64,000 nucleotides of DNA from positions 496,001 through 560,000 of the forward strand of contig NZ_BMMB01000003.1 in the NCBI RefSeq assembly GCF_014645615.1, given 5' to 3'. How positions within the stretch are numbered: the first letter of the stretch is position 1; each line of letters starts with the position of its first letter. Positions 27,310 through 36,159 of the stretch are shown here, one piece after another. The notes under the pieces are model-generated. The model saw only the letters and a program-made list of their open reading frames with translations, was not told where the DNA came from and did not search any database. Source of the stretch: Paenibacillus hunanensis. Lineage in GTDB: Bacteria; Bacillota; Bacilli; Paenibacillales; Paenibacillaceae. The position numbers were made by a program, and so were the translations under genes.

Positions 27310-28605
27310 ATGGCAAAAGAAAGCTTTGATAAAGAAATTCAGTTTCTCCGTCTGCTCGCGTTAACTGGAGATGCGTTTGATCGTCAGCAGTTTGCTGGGC
27401 GACTGGGGATTTCTGTACATACATTTGATAAAACGATTCGGCGGCTCAAAGAACTCAATGGTGAGAATGATCTGACCGAGCTATTCGGATACCGCTATAC
27501 AGATTCTGCTGAGCCAGCGCTAATGTTTTTATTCCGTGCCAAATCGATGAAGGAATCGGAAAGTCGCCGCCTTCCCATTCTGCTGACTGCATTACAGCAG
27601 CAAGCTCATACAGCATCCGAGCTACTGGAGTTATGCGATGAACAGCTTGCCGATTATGCCGCAGCACCACCAGATGAAAAGACGATTCGCTCTGATCTGC
27701 GATATCTGGAGGAAATCGGCGTGGTACGTCGTGAGCCAGGTGGACGACCGTATCGCTACCGACTGAATCATGATCTGATCGAGCAGCTATCTGTGGACGA
27801 GCTACTGGATCTGTATGAATTTGTCGATGTGATGGCGCATACGCGTATTCCATCTGTACAGGGCTACCTGCTACGCGATAATCTGAAAATTGCTCTACGC
27901 GCAGCTATTTCCGAAACGGATTGGGATGACGCGCTGTTAGAGCCATTTTGTTATCGCTACCATTATGAAGCGCGCATTCTGGATGAAGCTCATCTCTCTG
28001 CGCTATTGAGTATGGTGGAACAGCAGCGATACGTCTCCTTTCAATATTATTCGCCCAGTCGTAAACGCACCTATGGGGCGCGCAGTACGAATCCGCTATT
28101 TAGTAGTGGACAGGAGCAACTGCGTAAGCGTGTCTTACCCGCACGCATCATTTACGATCATCAGTATGGACGCTGGTATCTGCTCGGTACACTTGAGGGT
28201 GGACGAATCGTCAAATTTCGAATGGATGGAATCGTTGATATTGCTGGAGAGGAAGCAGTTGAATCCACTCTATTTCAGGAGCGTCGCGCTCGTGTCGATA
28301 GCAAAATTCGTTATAGCTGGCTCGTGGATACAGGTGATATGGTCAAGGTAAAGGCTCGCTTTTTCAAGCCAGACACGCAGTATGATTTTATTCGTGAACG
28401 GGTAGCTATGCAGGGACAATGGGGCAGCATTACGGAAGAGGATGAGACAAGCTTTATATTTGAGATTGAGGTAAATGGTTGGGTGGAGATTCGACCGTGG
28501 CTACGTAGCTTTGGCTCCTCCTGCGAGGTACTGGAGCCTGTTGGGCTGCGTAACTCATTGATTGAGGAATGGAAGGAGCTGGCTGGTTACTATGAATCCA
28601 TTTGA
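27310..28605 (+). CDS. WYL-domain transcriptional regulator, first of a pair
   Basis: The 431-aa protein has an N-terminal winged-helix part (RQQFAGRLGISVHTFDKTIRRLK), a second HTH-like section (DEKTIRSDLRYLEEIGVVRRE), a WYL domain at about 245-320 (ARIIYDHQYGRWYLLG) and a WCX C-terminus ending RPWLRSFGSSCEVLEP. WYL regulators respond to nucleic acids or nucleotides and often control DNA/RNA-damage or conflict genes. ATG 27310 follows AGGAGG and is preferred to the ATG at 27286. It is divergent from the Y RNA/rsr genes and overlaps the next gene by 14 bases. Confidence 0.88.
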   Translation: MAKESFDKEIQFLRLLALTGDAFDRQQFAGRLGISVHTFDKTIRRLKELNGENDLTELFGYRYTDSAEPALMFLFRAKSMKESESRRLPILLTALQQQAHTASELLELCDEQLADYAAAPPDEKTIRSDLRYLEEIGVVRREPGGRPYRYRLNHDLIEQLSVDELLDLYEFVDVMAHTRIPSVQGYLLRDNLKIALRAAISETDWDDALLEPFCYRYHYEARILDEAHLSALLSMVEQQRYVSFQYYSPSRKRTYGARSTNPLFSSGQEQLRKRVLPARIIYDHQYGRWYLLGTLEGGRIVKFRMDGIVDIAGEEAVESTLFQERRARVDSKIRYSWLVDTGDMVKVKARFFKPDTQYDFIRERVAMQGQWGSITEEDETSFIFEIEVNGWVEIRPWLRSFGSSCEVLEPVGLRNSLIEEWKELAGYYESI

Positions 28606-29500
28606 GAAAATTTTCAGTTATCAGCTTGCTTCCCGGCTGGAGGAGCAACAGATTTTCACACTGACCTCACAGGAGCGATCCTGGCTCAAGCTGATGCTGT
28701 CCAGTACGGCGGCGGAGCTGGCATTGGACGAATCGACACTGAATCGTTTGCAGCAACGATTGGAGCGCGATGAGGTGCCGAGTGTACATGAGGTTATCGT
28801 CGAAAAGGCAGCTTCCAGCCAGCATACCGATTTCCCTGAACTGCTTATTCCACTTCGTCGAATCATGCGGAAGCGGCAAGGCGTTCTACTCCAGCGTCAT
28901 AACAAATACGGGCAACATATGAATCCAGAGCTTGGTGTACCCTGGAAGCTCGAATATTCGGCAGCACGTCAGGAATGGTATATGTACTGGTTCAACCTGC
29001 ACCGTTCTGCACCGATGACAACGCGTCTCAAGCATATGTATAAAGTCACCGAACAATCAATAACAAAGCAGCAATATGATGCGGTCAGCCAGCGAATGGA
29101 GCTACATATGCAGACCGAACGGCATGAGATCGCGATTCAGGTGTTGCCTATTTACAACAAGGAGCTTACACGTATTTTGCATGCCTTCTCCTGCTTTGAT
29201 AAACGCGTGCGCTTTGATGAACAGGAGCAGTCCTATTCAATCTATGTGCGATTTACGAATAGCGAACGGGAATATGTGCTGAATCGCCTGCGCTTCCTCG
29301 GCAAACGCGTCCAAATTATAGAGGGCGATGATTTCAAACAGCGTATGCAGGACACTGCACTTCGTGCACTGTCACGTTATGGAGTTACACCTGTGCCTGT
29401 ACCCGATGGGGATGAACGGTCAGAGTCTAATGAGCAGAAATGGTCGGAGTCTGATGCACTGTCCACAGCGGCTACAGATTCATTGCATGATGAGAAATAG
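28592..29500 (+). CDS. WYL-domain-related protein, second of the pair
   Basis: The 302-aa protein has no obvious DNA-binding HTH at its start. The middle (KRQGVLLQRHNKYGQHMNPE and WYMYWFNLHRSAP) reads as a degenerate WYL domain, and the C-terminal half ends in a WCX-like section (NSEREYVLNRLRFLGKRVQIIEG). The tail is acidic and Ser-rich. Its start codon overlaps the end of the first WYL gene, so the two are coupled and may work as a hetero-oligomer (inference). Confidence 0.78.
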   Translation: MNPFEKIFSYQLASRLEEQQIFTLTSQERSWLKLMLSSTAAELALDESTLNRLQQRLERDEVPSVHEVIVEKAASSQHTDFPELLIPLRRIMRKRQGVLLQRHNKYGQHMNPELGVPWKLEYSAARQEWYMYWFNLHRSAPMTTRLKHMYKVTEQSITKQQYDAVSQRMELHMQTERHEIAIQVLPIYNKELTRILHAFSCFDKRVRFDEQEQSYSIYVRFTNSEREYVLNRLRFLGKRVQIIEGDDFKQRMQDTALRALSRYGVTPVPVPDGDERSESNEQKWSESDALSTAATDSLHDEK

Positions 29501-29833
29501 ATGAATCGATGCGGCATGAACTGAACAGTGAAGGCAGGCTTGTATTAGGATGCTATAGGATAGCACGGAGAATGCGTTAAGATACGTAGGATCCATATCT
29601 AAGATATCTGTTCTGCGCTAGAGTCGATCTGCGCAGAGATAAATTGCCATACTTATTCATACGCAGGCACAGCCGACCATGGGAAAACGATACATTTTCT
29701 TGAATGATCCGCTGTGTAGTCTTCCTTTGCAAAAGTGAACAGTGTCATACTGCTTTGTTTGGCGAATGTGAGCACATGAGTAATTAAAAATACTTTGTAT
29801 GTACTGCACCCTTCTTTGCTTACAACGGAAAAA

Positions 29834-29865
29834 GAGATACGGCGATTATGTCCGTATCTCCTTTT
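29834..29865. terminator. Terminator between convergent operons
   Basis: GAGATACGG and CCGTATCTC form a perfect 9-bp stem with a nine-base loop. A-rich and T-rich flanks on opposite sides allow termination in both directions. Confidence 0.75.
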
Positions 29866-29885
29866 GGTTATTCGTTAGGTGATTC

Positions 29886-30002
29886 GTTATTTGGGTTACA
29901 CCAGCGCTAATTCGATTACACTAACGTTATTTCTATTGCAGTAGCGTTATTTGTATTGCAGTAAAGTTATTTCTACTGCATCCATGTTATTTTGCATTGA
30001 CC
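29886..30002. repeat. Imperfect 20-nt tandem repeat, about six units
   Basis: Units start at 29886, 29906, 29926, 29946, 29966 and 29986, with consensus near GTTATTTCTATTGCAGTAGC. The middle units agree best and the outer ones are degraded. The array ends right at the stop codon of the 90-aa protein gene. Confidence 0.75.
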
Positions 30003-30005
30003 CTT

Positions 30006-30278
30006 TCACATCGCCATTTTTGCATAAGCTGCCAGACGGAAGAAGTTTCCGATCCATTCCTTCGGCTCTGGCTCAGACGGCTGAAAGGTATACTGACGAA
30101 TATGCTCCGCTTGTCTGGTTAACAGCTCTACCAGTGTCTCCATACCTAACCGCTTGGCAGAACGGATCAGACGCTCCAGCTCTGGCAGATCGTCCAGCCG
30201 CAGCTGTGCCAGACCACGTAGTAATACACTATCCAACCACGAGGTCAGCTCGGATAGTAGTTGTTCGGCCGGATTCAT
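30006..30278 (-). CDS. Small helical protein at the end of the MoxR-VWA gene set
   Basis: A 90-aa protein, apparently all-helical with regular Leu spacing (ELTSWLDSVLLRGLAQLRLDDLP). I do not recognise the family. AGGGAGG lies seven to eight bases before the ATG, so it is a real gene. It follows the SWIM protein gene by 147 bases on the same strand and is probably part of that operon. It may be a small adaptor (inference). Confidence 0.7.
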   Translation of the reverse strand: MNPAEQLLSELTSWLDSVLLRGLAQLRLDDLPELERLIRSAKRLGMETLVELLTRQAEHIRQYTFQPSEPEPKEWIGNFFRLAAYAKMAM

Positions 30279-30425
30279 GACACTACCTCCCTACGCCTCT
30301 ATCTAGTCTATATTTATAATCTATACCCATCGCATGCTATCGATCATTAAATATAATCACACATATATGCCTTACCGATCATTATTATAGCTACTCGAGT
30401 AGAGCACCGCTACCTAATCAAGTCT

Positions 30426-32309
30426 CTACAACTGATCTAGCAGCAAATTCAGCATACGATCTTCTTGCAGAAAGCTAATCGGGTAAAACTGACGTCCATC
30501 TGTCTGCACAAGGGCTCGGAAATGCTCCAGCTTACGAATCGCTTCACTGCGCTCCACACGCTGTAGCTGCTGGCGCCATTCGGGATGATCAAGCAGTGTG
30601 AATTCTAGCAGCTCTCCTGCTTCGGTTATCACGTTTATTTGTGTAGTTTGAGATAAACGGTCGAATTGGATAGACTCCACTTGAGCGATAGCTAGCATTA
30701 ATAGCTGTCTATTATTTTCACCAAACAAAGATGGCTGTATAGCTAGTGTTATGGTCGCACTCACCATAGAATCAGCATCAGCATTCAGTTCATAGGAAGC
30801 AAAATCGAGAGTCTCTACCGGCTGACGTGGCTGTTCTTCCAGAGCTCCAACCTCTCCTGTCGACAAACGATGATCTCGATTGATCTTCACCATACGGAAT
30901 GACCACTGTCCACGAACGAATCGCTGTAACGACAAGGCATGGCGCCATGCTACAGACTGTTGATACTGTTTTTCATAATTAAATGTAGTGGATTCATAAT
31001 ATACCGGACGCGTATCCGTATACGTGTAAATACGCCGCTCAGCCGCACTATATAAATAGCAGGTAATGCCCCGATATCCCGACCGCGTTTCCCAGGGCTC
31101 GGCACCGATGCCGTACAGGTCGAGCTGTGCTACCGCATAATATTTGCTACGGAAGCTCCCTGCCAAACGCGCACGCTGAGCAGCACCAATCTCCTGCTGC
31201 CATGCTTCCAGAGAAAGGTAGGCTTCCATCAGACGTGTGCGCAAAATTCCTATTTGAAAACGCACATGGCGAGCAAAAAACAACTCCAGCTCTCCCTGAA
31301 TCCCGCGTAATAGTAGCTCCAGATTAGGCATCCCTTCACTTCGCGCTGTAATCGCCAGCGTTTCCAGACGAGCAGTAACCGTTTGTGGTAATCTTGCCAG
31401 TCCGGTTAGTAGCATTTCACGAAATAGTTGCTGGGCTTCCTCAAGCACCCGCGGATGATTGGAGAACATGTACATATGCTGTTCTAACGATAGCTGGTCA
31501 TCGATCCCGTGCTGCTGACGATAACGAAGCAGTGCCTCCAATCGATAAATGGGGGCATCCTTTGTTTTCACAGAGCACAGCGCAGCTGCTAGATCAGCCT
31601 TATCACGTTGAAACGAAACATCAACCCCTGTACGCTCTAAACGTACTGTCAATAATGTATCGTGTATGACCTTAATTGACTCCTCTAGCCCAAGTCGAAA
31701 ATCCACTTCCTCCAGCTGGGCATGAGTAAAGCCGCTTAATAGCTCCGATAATGGCTCATCTGTCATCCAGGCAAATCCGTTGGAAACGGAGGCTGGGTTT
31801 GCTGGGTTTGCTGGGTTTGCTGGGTTTGCTGGGTTTGCTCGTTCTGATGGATCGGCGGTATCCGATTGATGTGCAGACGCGGTATCATTTGCGATATCTA
31901 TAGTAGCTTCATTCTGCTCATCTTCGCCTTCTAAATGGGATGCATCCGACAATTTTTCAGCACCAGCACCAGCACCAGCACCAGCACCAGCACCAGCACC
32001 AGCACCAGCACCAGCACCGATCAAATGGTGACGCTGTTCATACAAAATAGCAATTAATATATGCTTACATAGTTGCTCAGCAGGACAGTTACAGGTGCAT
32101 CGCTCTATATCGTCGGTCAGCTGCACGATATGCTCATCACTCAAAATGCATTGTACAGCTTCCTGCCCCGTCCACGTATATTGCACGGTTATCCCTTTAT
32201 CGATATCTTTATTTGCCCGATTATAGAGCCCTTTGTTGGCGTACCGGATCAGATAATCCTCTGTACAGCCATCGATAAAAGTATTCAGGCGTGTCGTAAA
32301 GGACTCCAT
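30426..32309 (-). CDS. SWIM zinc-finger protein (YehQ-like)
   Basis: A protein of about 627 aa with a SWIM zinc motif, CNC then CKH (Cys and His at about residues 73-83, in IERCTCNCPAEQLCKH), predicted to bind nucleic acid or protein. A low-complexity linker at about residues 95-185 holds ten Gly-Ala and five Asn-Pro-Ala repeats encoded by perfect DNA repeats. The rest is a large conserved region without named catalytic residues. It resembles E. coli YehQ by domain and neighbours. GTG at 32321 abuts GGAGG, so the ATG at 32309, eleven bases from it, is preferred. It starts 21 bases after the DUF4132 stop. Confidence 0.82.
   Translation of the reverse strand: MESFTTRLNTFIDGCTEDYLIRYANKGLYNRANKDIDKGITVQYTWTGQEAVQCILSDEHIVQLTDDIERCTCNCPAEQLCKHILIAILYEQRHHLIGAGAGAGAGAGAGAGAGAGAEKLSDASHLEGEDEQNEATIDIANDTASAHQSDTADPSERANPANPANPANPANPASVSNGFAWMTDEPLSELLSGFTHAQLEEVDFRLGLEESIKVIHDTLLTVRLERTGVDVSFQRDKADLAAALCSVKTKDAPIYRLEALLRYRQQHGIDDQLSLEQHMYMFSNHPRVLEEAQQLFREMLLTGLARLPQTVTARLETLAITARSEGMPNLELLLRGIQGELELFFARHVRFQIGILRTRLMEAYLSLEAWQQEIGAAQRARLAGSFRSKYYAVAQLDLYGIGAEPWETRSGYRGITCYLYSAAERRIYTYTDTRPVYYESTTFNYEKQYQQSVAWRHALSLQRFVRGQWSFRMVKINRDHRLSTGEVGALEEQPRQPVETLDFASYELNADADSMVSATITLAIQPSLFGENNRQLLMLAIAQVESIQFDRLSQTTQINVITEAGELLEFTLLDHPEWRQQLQRVERSEAIRKLEHFRALVQTDGRQFYPISFLQEDRMLNLLLDQL
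31792..31836. repeat. In-gene tandem repeat, 5 x 9 nt
   Basis: Five identical copies of GCTGGGTTT encode the Asn-Pro-Ala repeat of the SWIM protein linker. The unit length is a multiple of three, so copy changes keep the reading frame. Confidence 0.95.
31959..32018. repeat. In-gene tandem repeat, 10 x 6 nt
   Basis: Ten identical copies of AGCACC encode a (Gly-Ala)10 stretch in the SWIM protein, just after the zinc motif. The array is frame-preserving and expected to vary in length. Confidence 0.95.
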
Positions 32310-32330
32310 CCTCGCATTCACCTCCAGCGT

Positions 32331-35300
32331 CTATTCGTCTGCCTGTCCTGTCGCGCGCAAAATATCATATACGGTTTCACTAAACAAACGAGCTGGTACA
32401 TCCTTCAGCAGCAAGCTAGTATCATTGGAATAATCCTTATACCATGTGCTTTTATCTTCAGTAGGCAGGAATCGCAGCCTTTCCAGCGTAACATCGTCCA
32501 TACCTTCATAATAACTGATGCTGGCGCCACTGAATTCCAGCTCAGCCACAATACCGTCATACTGCTTGAACAATTCTCTGTAAAAGCCGCCATCCTCTGC
32601 ACGTCCTTTGTACCAGCCATAGCGTTCCAATGCATTCGGGAAGCCAGTTGGTGAGTATTCCTCCTTGGGAAGGCCTGCCCACTCACGCTCGTTCTCCTGC
32701 TCCTCTTCAAGCGTATACGTACGGCGATCCAATTGCTTGAACGGCTGTACGATCTCATAGTCCTCAAGCTGACTTTTCCAGGCTGCAATCTGCTCACTTG
32801 ATAGCTCTAATGGATGTACGAGACCAATCTGCATTTCATCCATCAGTTCGTATTCATCCTCATCAACGGTGTTAAACGTCCCATCCTCCATGTATCGGAA
32901 TGTATCTATCAGCTCACCATTTTGATAGACGCCCCATACAAGACTAATCGCAAATTGACGCATGATAATATTATCTACAAATAACGCTTTCCATTCTTCA
33001 CCTGTCCATAATCTTTGTTTGGATAGCGATTCCTCCAAACGCTGTGATTGTAGTGTTACCATCGTTTTGAGGTCTTTTTTGAGCTGTGTGAACGTAGCCT
33101 TGGCTGCTTTTGCCAGCTCGGGATCATCCTTCTGATTGGCAGCAGGTAGACTTTTAGCTGCTTTGCCTGTCTCTTCATTGATTACACGTAGCTGTAGATC
33201 CATTCCCACCTTAATCGTAAAGGTACGCTCGCCATAGCTAAGCTGCATTTCGCCCTTATCATTCAGACCAAGTGTAGTGACAAGGCGGTCAGCAAGCTGC
33301 TCTGGTGTCAGATTCATATTTTCAGCCGCAAGCTGGAGAGAGTCGATCGCCGCTGTTTTGACCTGACGATTTTTGATTGTACGAGATAGCTTATCGATGA
33401 GCATAAGTGCAGCTGGATCAGCAAGGTAGGCCAGCACACGTACCGATTCTGCGGCAATGGCACCACGGCTGTTCTCCGCCCACTCTTTAATCTGACCACC
33501 CAGTAGACTGATCAGACGACGATCACCGAATAGAGCTGCGAGGTATAGCACCCATTTCTCCTTCGCAGGTGCCCCCTGTTGAATCCATGCTTCCACCAGA
33601 CCAGCGGATAGATCGGCCAGCGATGACGTCGATGCGTACTGCTCCACCTCACGCAGACGCTCATTCGGTGCACTATTGTAGTCGAGCGATTGCAGTAATA
33701 GATAGCGCTTGAGATTCGCATTATTCTCCAGCTTTTCTCCATTGATAGACGTTAGCTGGGGTAGCTGATCCACCGGTACCCACTCGATACTTTTCAGCTT
33801 TTTGACATCTGCGTGCTCTGCGAGTGCAGCATGAGCGACATCTGGAGTTTGATCCGCAGTATCAATCAACACTTGCAGCAAGGAACGGGACGCTTCGGAC
33901 TTTTCTTTTTTCAATAACTCTTCAAAAATATTCCGTGCATCCGGCAAGCTACGAATGGCATTCAGTACCATTTCTTTAATGCTCGCCTTCTTCTCCAGCA
34001 TATAGATAGCCGTATACAGCTCGGCACTCGCAAGACGGGCGAACTCCGAGCGGGCAAAGCCACTAATACGCTTAGAGCTATCTCCCATACCCAGACTGAG
34101 CACCTGAGCCACCTTCTTCGTATCCAGCGATTCTTTCAGTAACGTGTCAATCACAAGCTCACGTCCATCAACTAGCAGCTTGTTATATTGCTTCAGCACA
34201 TGATCCACATCGCCTCGAATCAATGTGCGGTATTCCTGCTCTGGAATCCAAACATAATAATATTCCTGATGTCCTTGTAGCAATAGCATTTCACTCAGCA
34301 AATGATCCGTATCAATATCAGGATCATTCCGATAAGCTTCCAGTACCTGACTCCCTTTGAAAAATGGCGAACGATATAGATTAGATAGCACATTCATCGT
34401 AATCACATCCGGCTGTGTGATCAGAATAAAAAAGCGCTTTACTAATTCTGACTCAGCAGGCAAGTATGATAGTACATACATCATTTTAAATAGCTTCGGA
34501 TCAGCGTTTTTCCCTGACCATAACATACGCATTTGTTGATCACGGTGCATACTATCTACTCTGAATTCGCCACGTAAATACTTTGCCAGCTTGTGTCCAG
34601 CACCATTGCTCTCGTGCTTATCCTCCAGCGCCTCAAGCACATATTGCTCCAGCAGGGTATTGTCCTGTTCCAGCTCTCCGATATCCATCAGCATTTTAAG
34701 AAGCAATACACGAATAAAAGCACTGTTACTGAGCTCATAAGCTCGTTTGGCACGCTTTGGATTAGCAGCTATCGCCGATCGGATGGCTTGCCATGCGACT
34801 GAATGTTGAGATTGCGTACGAATAAGCTCTAACAGCTCAAATGGCTCATCCAATGGTAAAATACCTTCCAAAGCCGTATTAGCTTTTGTATTGCGCGCTT
34901 CCAGCTGCATTAACGATTCACGAATCTCCAGTGGCAATGCTTCATGCAATGCGCGTAGTGTATCCAATATCGCTATAACTGTGGGGTCTTGCTGCTGGAG
35001 TAGCTGCGTTTTACCACCATATAGCTTCAGCAGGTAGAAAAAGACGATATTCACATAAGCTAGCACACGATAACGATCTTCACGTTTAATTTGACTCGCT
35101 ACCTGAGCAAAGGGGTGCTCTGGAAACATTTTATTCCAGACTGCCTCGCGTCTTGCCTGTAGCCAGTCTTCCTTGAGATCCAGCTCACTTGGATTATCTT
35201 TACTTTGCGTTGTGGTCGGTAACAGAAATACCAATACTTTAGTCAGTTCATATTCAAATGTGGATTGATTGTGCGTCATCAAAGCTTGTAATAATGGTGG

Positions 35301-35906
35301 CAATTTATCGATCAATGTATTTATGTAAGCCGGATTATGCTTGCTATAGTAGCGCATTAATAACAAGAGTTGAACAGAGTGATCCAGGCGTGATACAAGC
35401 TCTGACTGGTGTTTAGGCTTGGCATCCGGTGCATAGAGATGACTTTTGGATATCAAAAATTCAAATGCGCGATGTATCACCTCTTCGCCACTATAACGAG
35501 CGATAAATCCAAGCACTTCCACTGCATGTTCTTCATTATGTTCTTCATTTAGAAGAGGTGCAGAATTCCCTGCCAATGTAGCATTCTTAATGCTTTCTCC
35601 TAGCATCATCTCCATCACATACCAGTTACCATAATAAAAATGATTCCAATCATTCGATACATATAGTACCAGAGCAGCAGCACGGTAGAAAGCATCCCCA
35701 TATTTCTTTTTCGAAAGCTTCGATAACGTATCCATCGTGAGGTACGAGCGAATATTAGAACTCCGCATCATATCTGGCAGTTGATCCGTCTCACCTGTAA
35801 TAAAATCGAGTATTGACTTGGAACGGTCAGTCGTTTTGGAATATTCCTCCGAGAAATAAGTAGCAAAGCGCTCTAATAAAGGATCAATCGTTTGAGAAAG
35901 AGACAT
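32331..35906 (-). CDS. Giant DUF4132 (MolR/YehI-like) protein
   Basis: The 1191-aa protein is about the size of E. coli YehI. Most of it is helical-repeat in character. The DUF4132 core lies around residues 960-1080 (QFAISLVWGVYQNGELIDTFRYMEDGTF, then GLVHPLEL). Proteins of this family occur with MoxR ATPases and VWA proteins, and their biochemical role is unknown. The frame opens at 35948, but GGAGG at about 35915 sits before the ATG at 35906, which is chosen. A 7-nt tandem repeat lies 114 bases upstream. Confidence 0.85.
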   Translation of the reverse strand: MSLSQTIDPLLERFATYFSEEYSKTTDRSKSILDFITGETDQLPDMMRSSNIRSYLTMDTLSKLSKKKYGDAFYRAAALVLYVSNDWNHFYYGNWYVMEMMLGESIKNATLAGNSAPLLNEEHNEEHAVEVLGFIARYSGEEVIHRAFEFLISKSHLYAPDAKPKHQSELVSRLDHSVQLLLLMRYYSKHNPAYINTLIDKLPPLLQALMTHNQSTFEYELTKVLVFLLPTTTQSKDNPSELDLKEDWLQARREAVWNKMFPEHPFAQVASQIKREDRYRVLAYVNIVFFYLLKLYGGKTQLLQQQDPTVIAILDTLRALHEALPLEIRESLMQLEARNTKANTALEGILPLDEPFELLELIRTQSQHSVAWQAIRSAIAANPKRAKRAYELSNSAFIRVLLLKMLMDIGELEQDNTLLEQYVLEALEDKHESNGAGHKLAKYLRGEFRVDSMHRDQQMRMLWSGKNADPKLFKMMYVLSYLPAESELVKRFFILITQPDVITMNVLSNLYRSPFFKGSQVLEAYRNDPDIDTDHLLSEMLLLQGHQEYYYVWIPEQEYRTLIRGDVDHVLKQYNKLLVDGRELVIDTLLKESLDTKKVAQVLSLGMGDSSKRISGFARSEFARLASAELYTAIYMLEKKASIKEMVLNAIRSLPDARNIFEELLKKEKSEASRSLLQVLIDTADQTPDVAHAALAEHADVKKLKSIEWVPVDQLPQLTSINGEKLENNANLKRYLLLQSLDYNSAPNERLREVEQYASTSSLADLSAGLVEAWIQQGAPAKEKWVLYLAALFGDRRLISLLGGQIKEWAENSRGAIAAESVRVLAYLADPAALMLIDKLSRTIKNRQVKTAAIDSLQLAAENMNLTPEQLADRLVTTLGLNDKGEMQLSYGERTFTIKVGMDLQLRVINEETGKAAKSLPAANQKDDPELAKAAKATFTQLKKDLKTMVTLQSQRLEESLSKQRLWTGEEWKALFVDNIIMRQFAISLVWGVYQNGELIDTFRYMEDGTFNTVDEDEYELMDEMQIGLVHPLELSSEQIAAWKSQLEDYEIVQPFKQLDRRTYTLEEEQENEREWAGLPKEEYSPTGFPNALERYGWYKGRAEDGGFYRELFKQYDGIVAELEFSGASISYYEGMDDVTLERLRFLPTEDKSTWYKDYSNDTSLLLKDVPARLFSETVYDILRATGQADE

Positions 35907-36019
35907 GATATTTCCTCCTGTTATCAATAGGATAGGGTGATAGCTCATTTCGTATGAGCATGTTACCTTTTAATCTGAAATATAATCTAGAATAGAATTC
36001 ATCCACTGGGTCATGTCGT

Positions 36020-36070
<51 letters not shown>

Positions 36071-36159
36071 ATTAAAAATCTACGTACTTTCCTTGCAACA
36101 TCAACCTGCTTAGGTATAAATGATTCTACAACTTCCCCTCCATTCATCTATATTGCTTA

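Larger units (their letters stand above)
29501..30005. other. Intergenic region with terminator and 20-nt repeats
   Basis: About 500 bases between the WYL pair and the convergent small-protein gene. It holds a weak hairpin (TCTGCGC/GCGCAGA, 29612-29637), the terminator at 29834 and the repeat array at 29886. No gene is seen. Confidence 0.55.
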
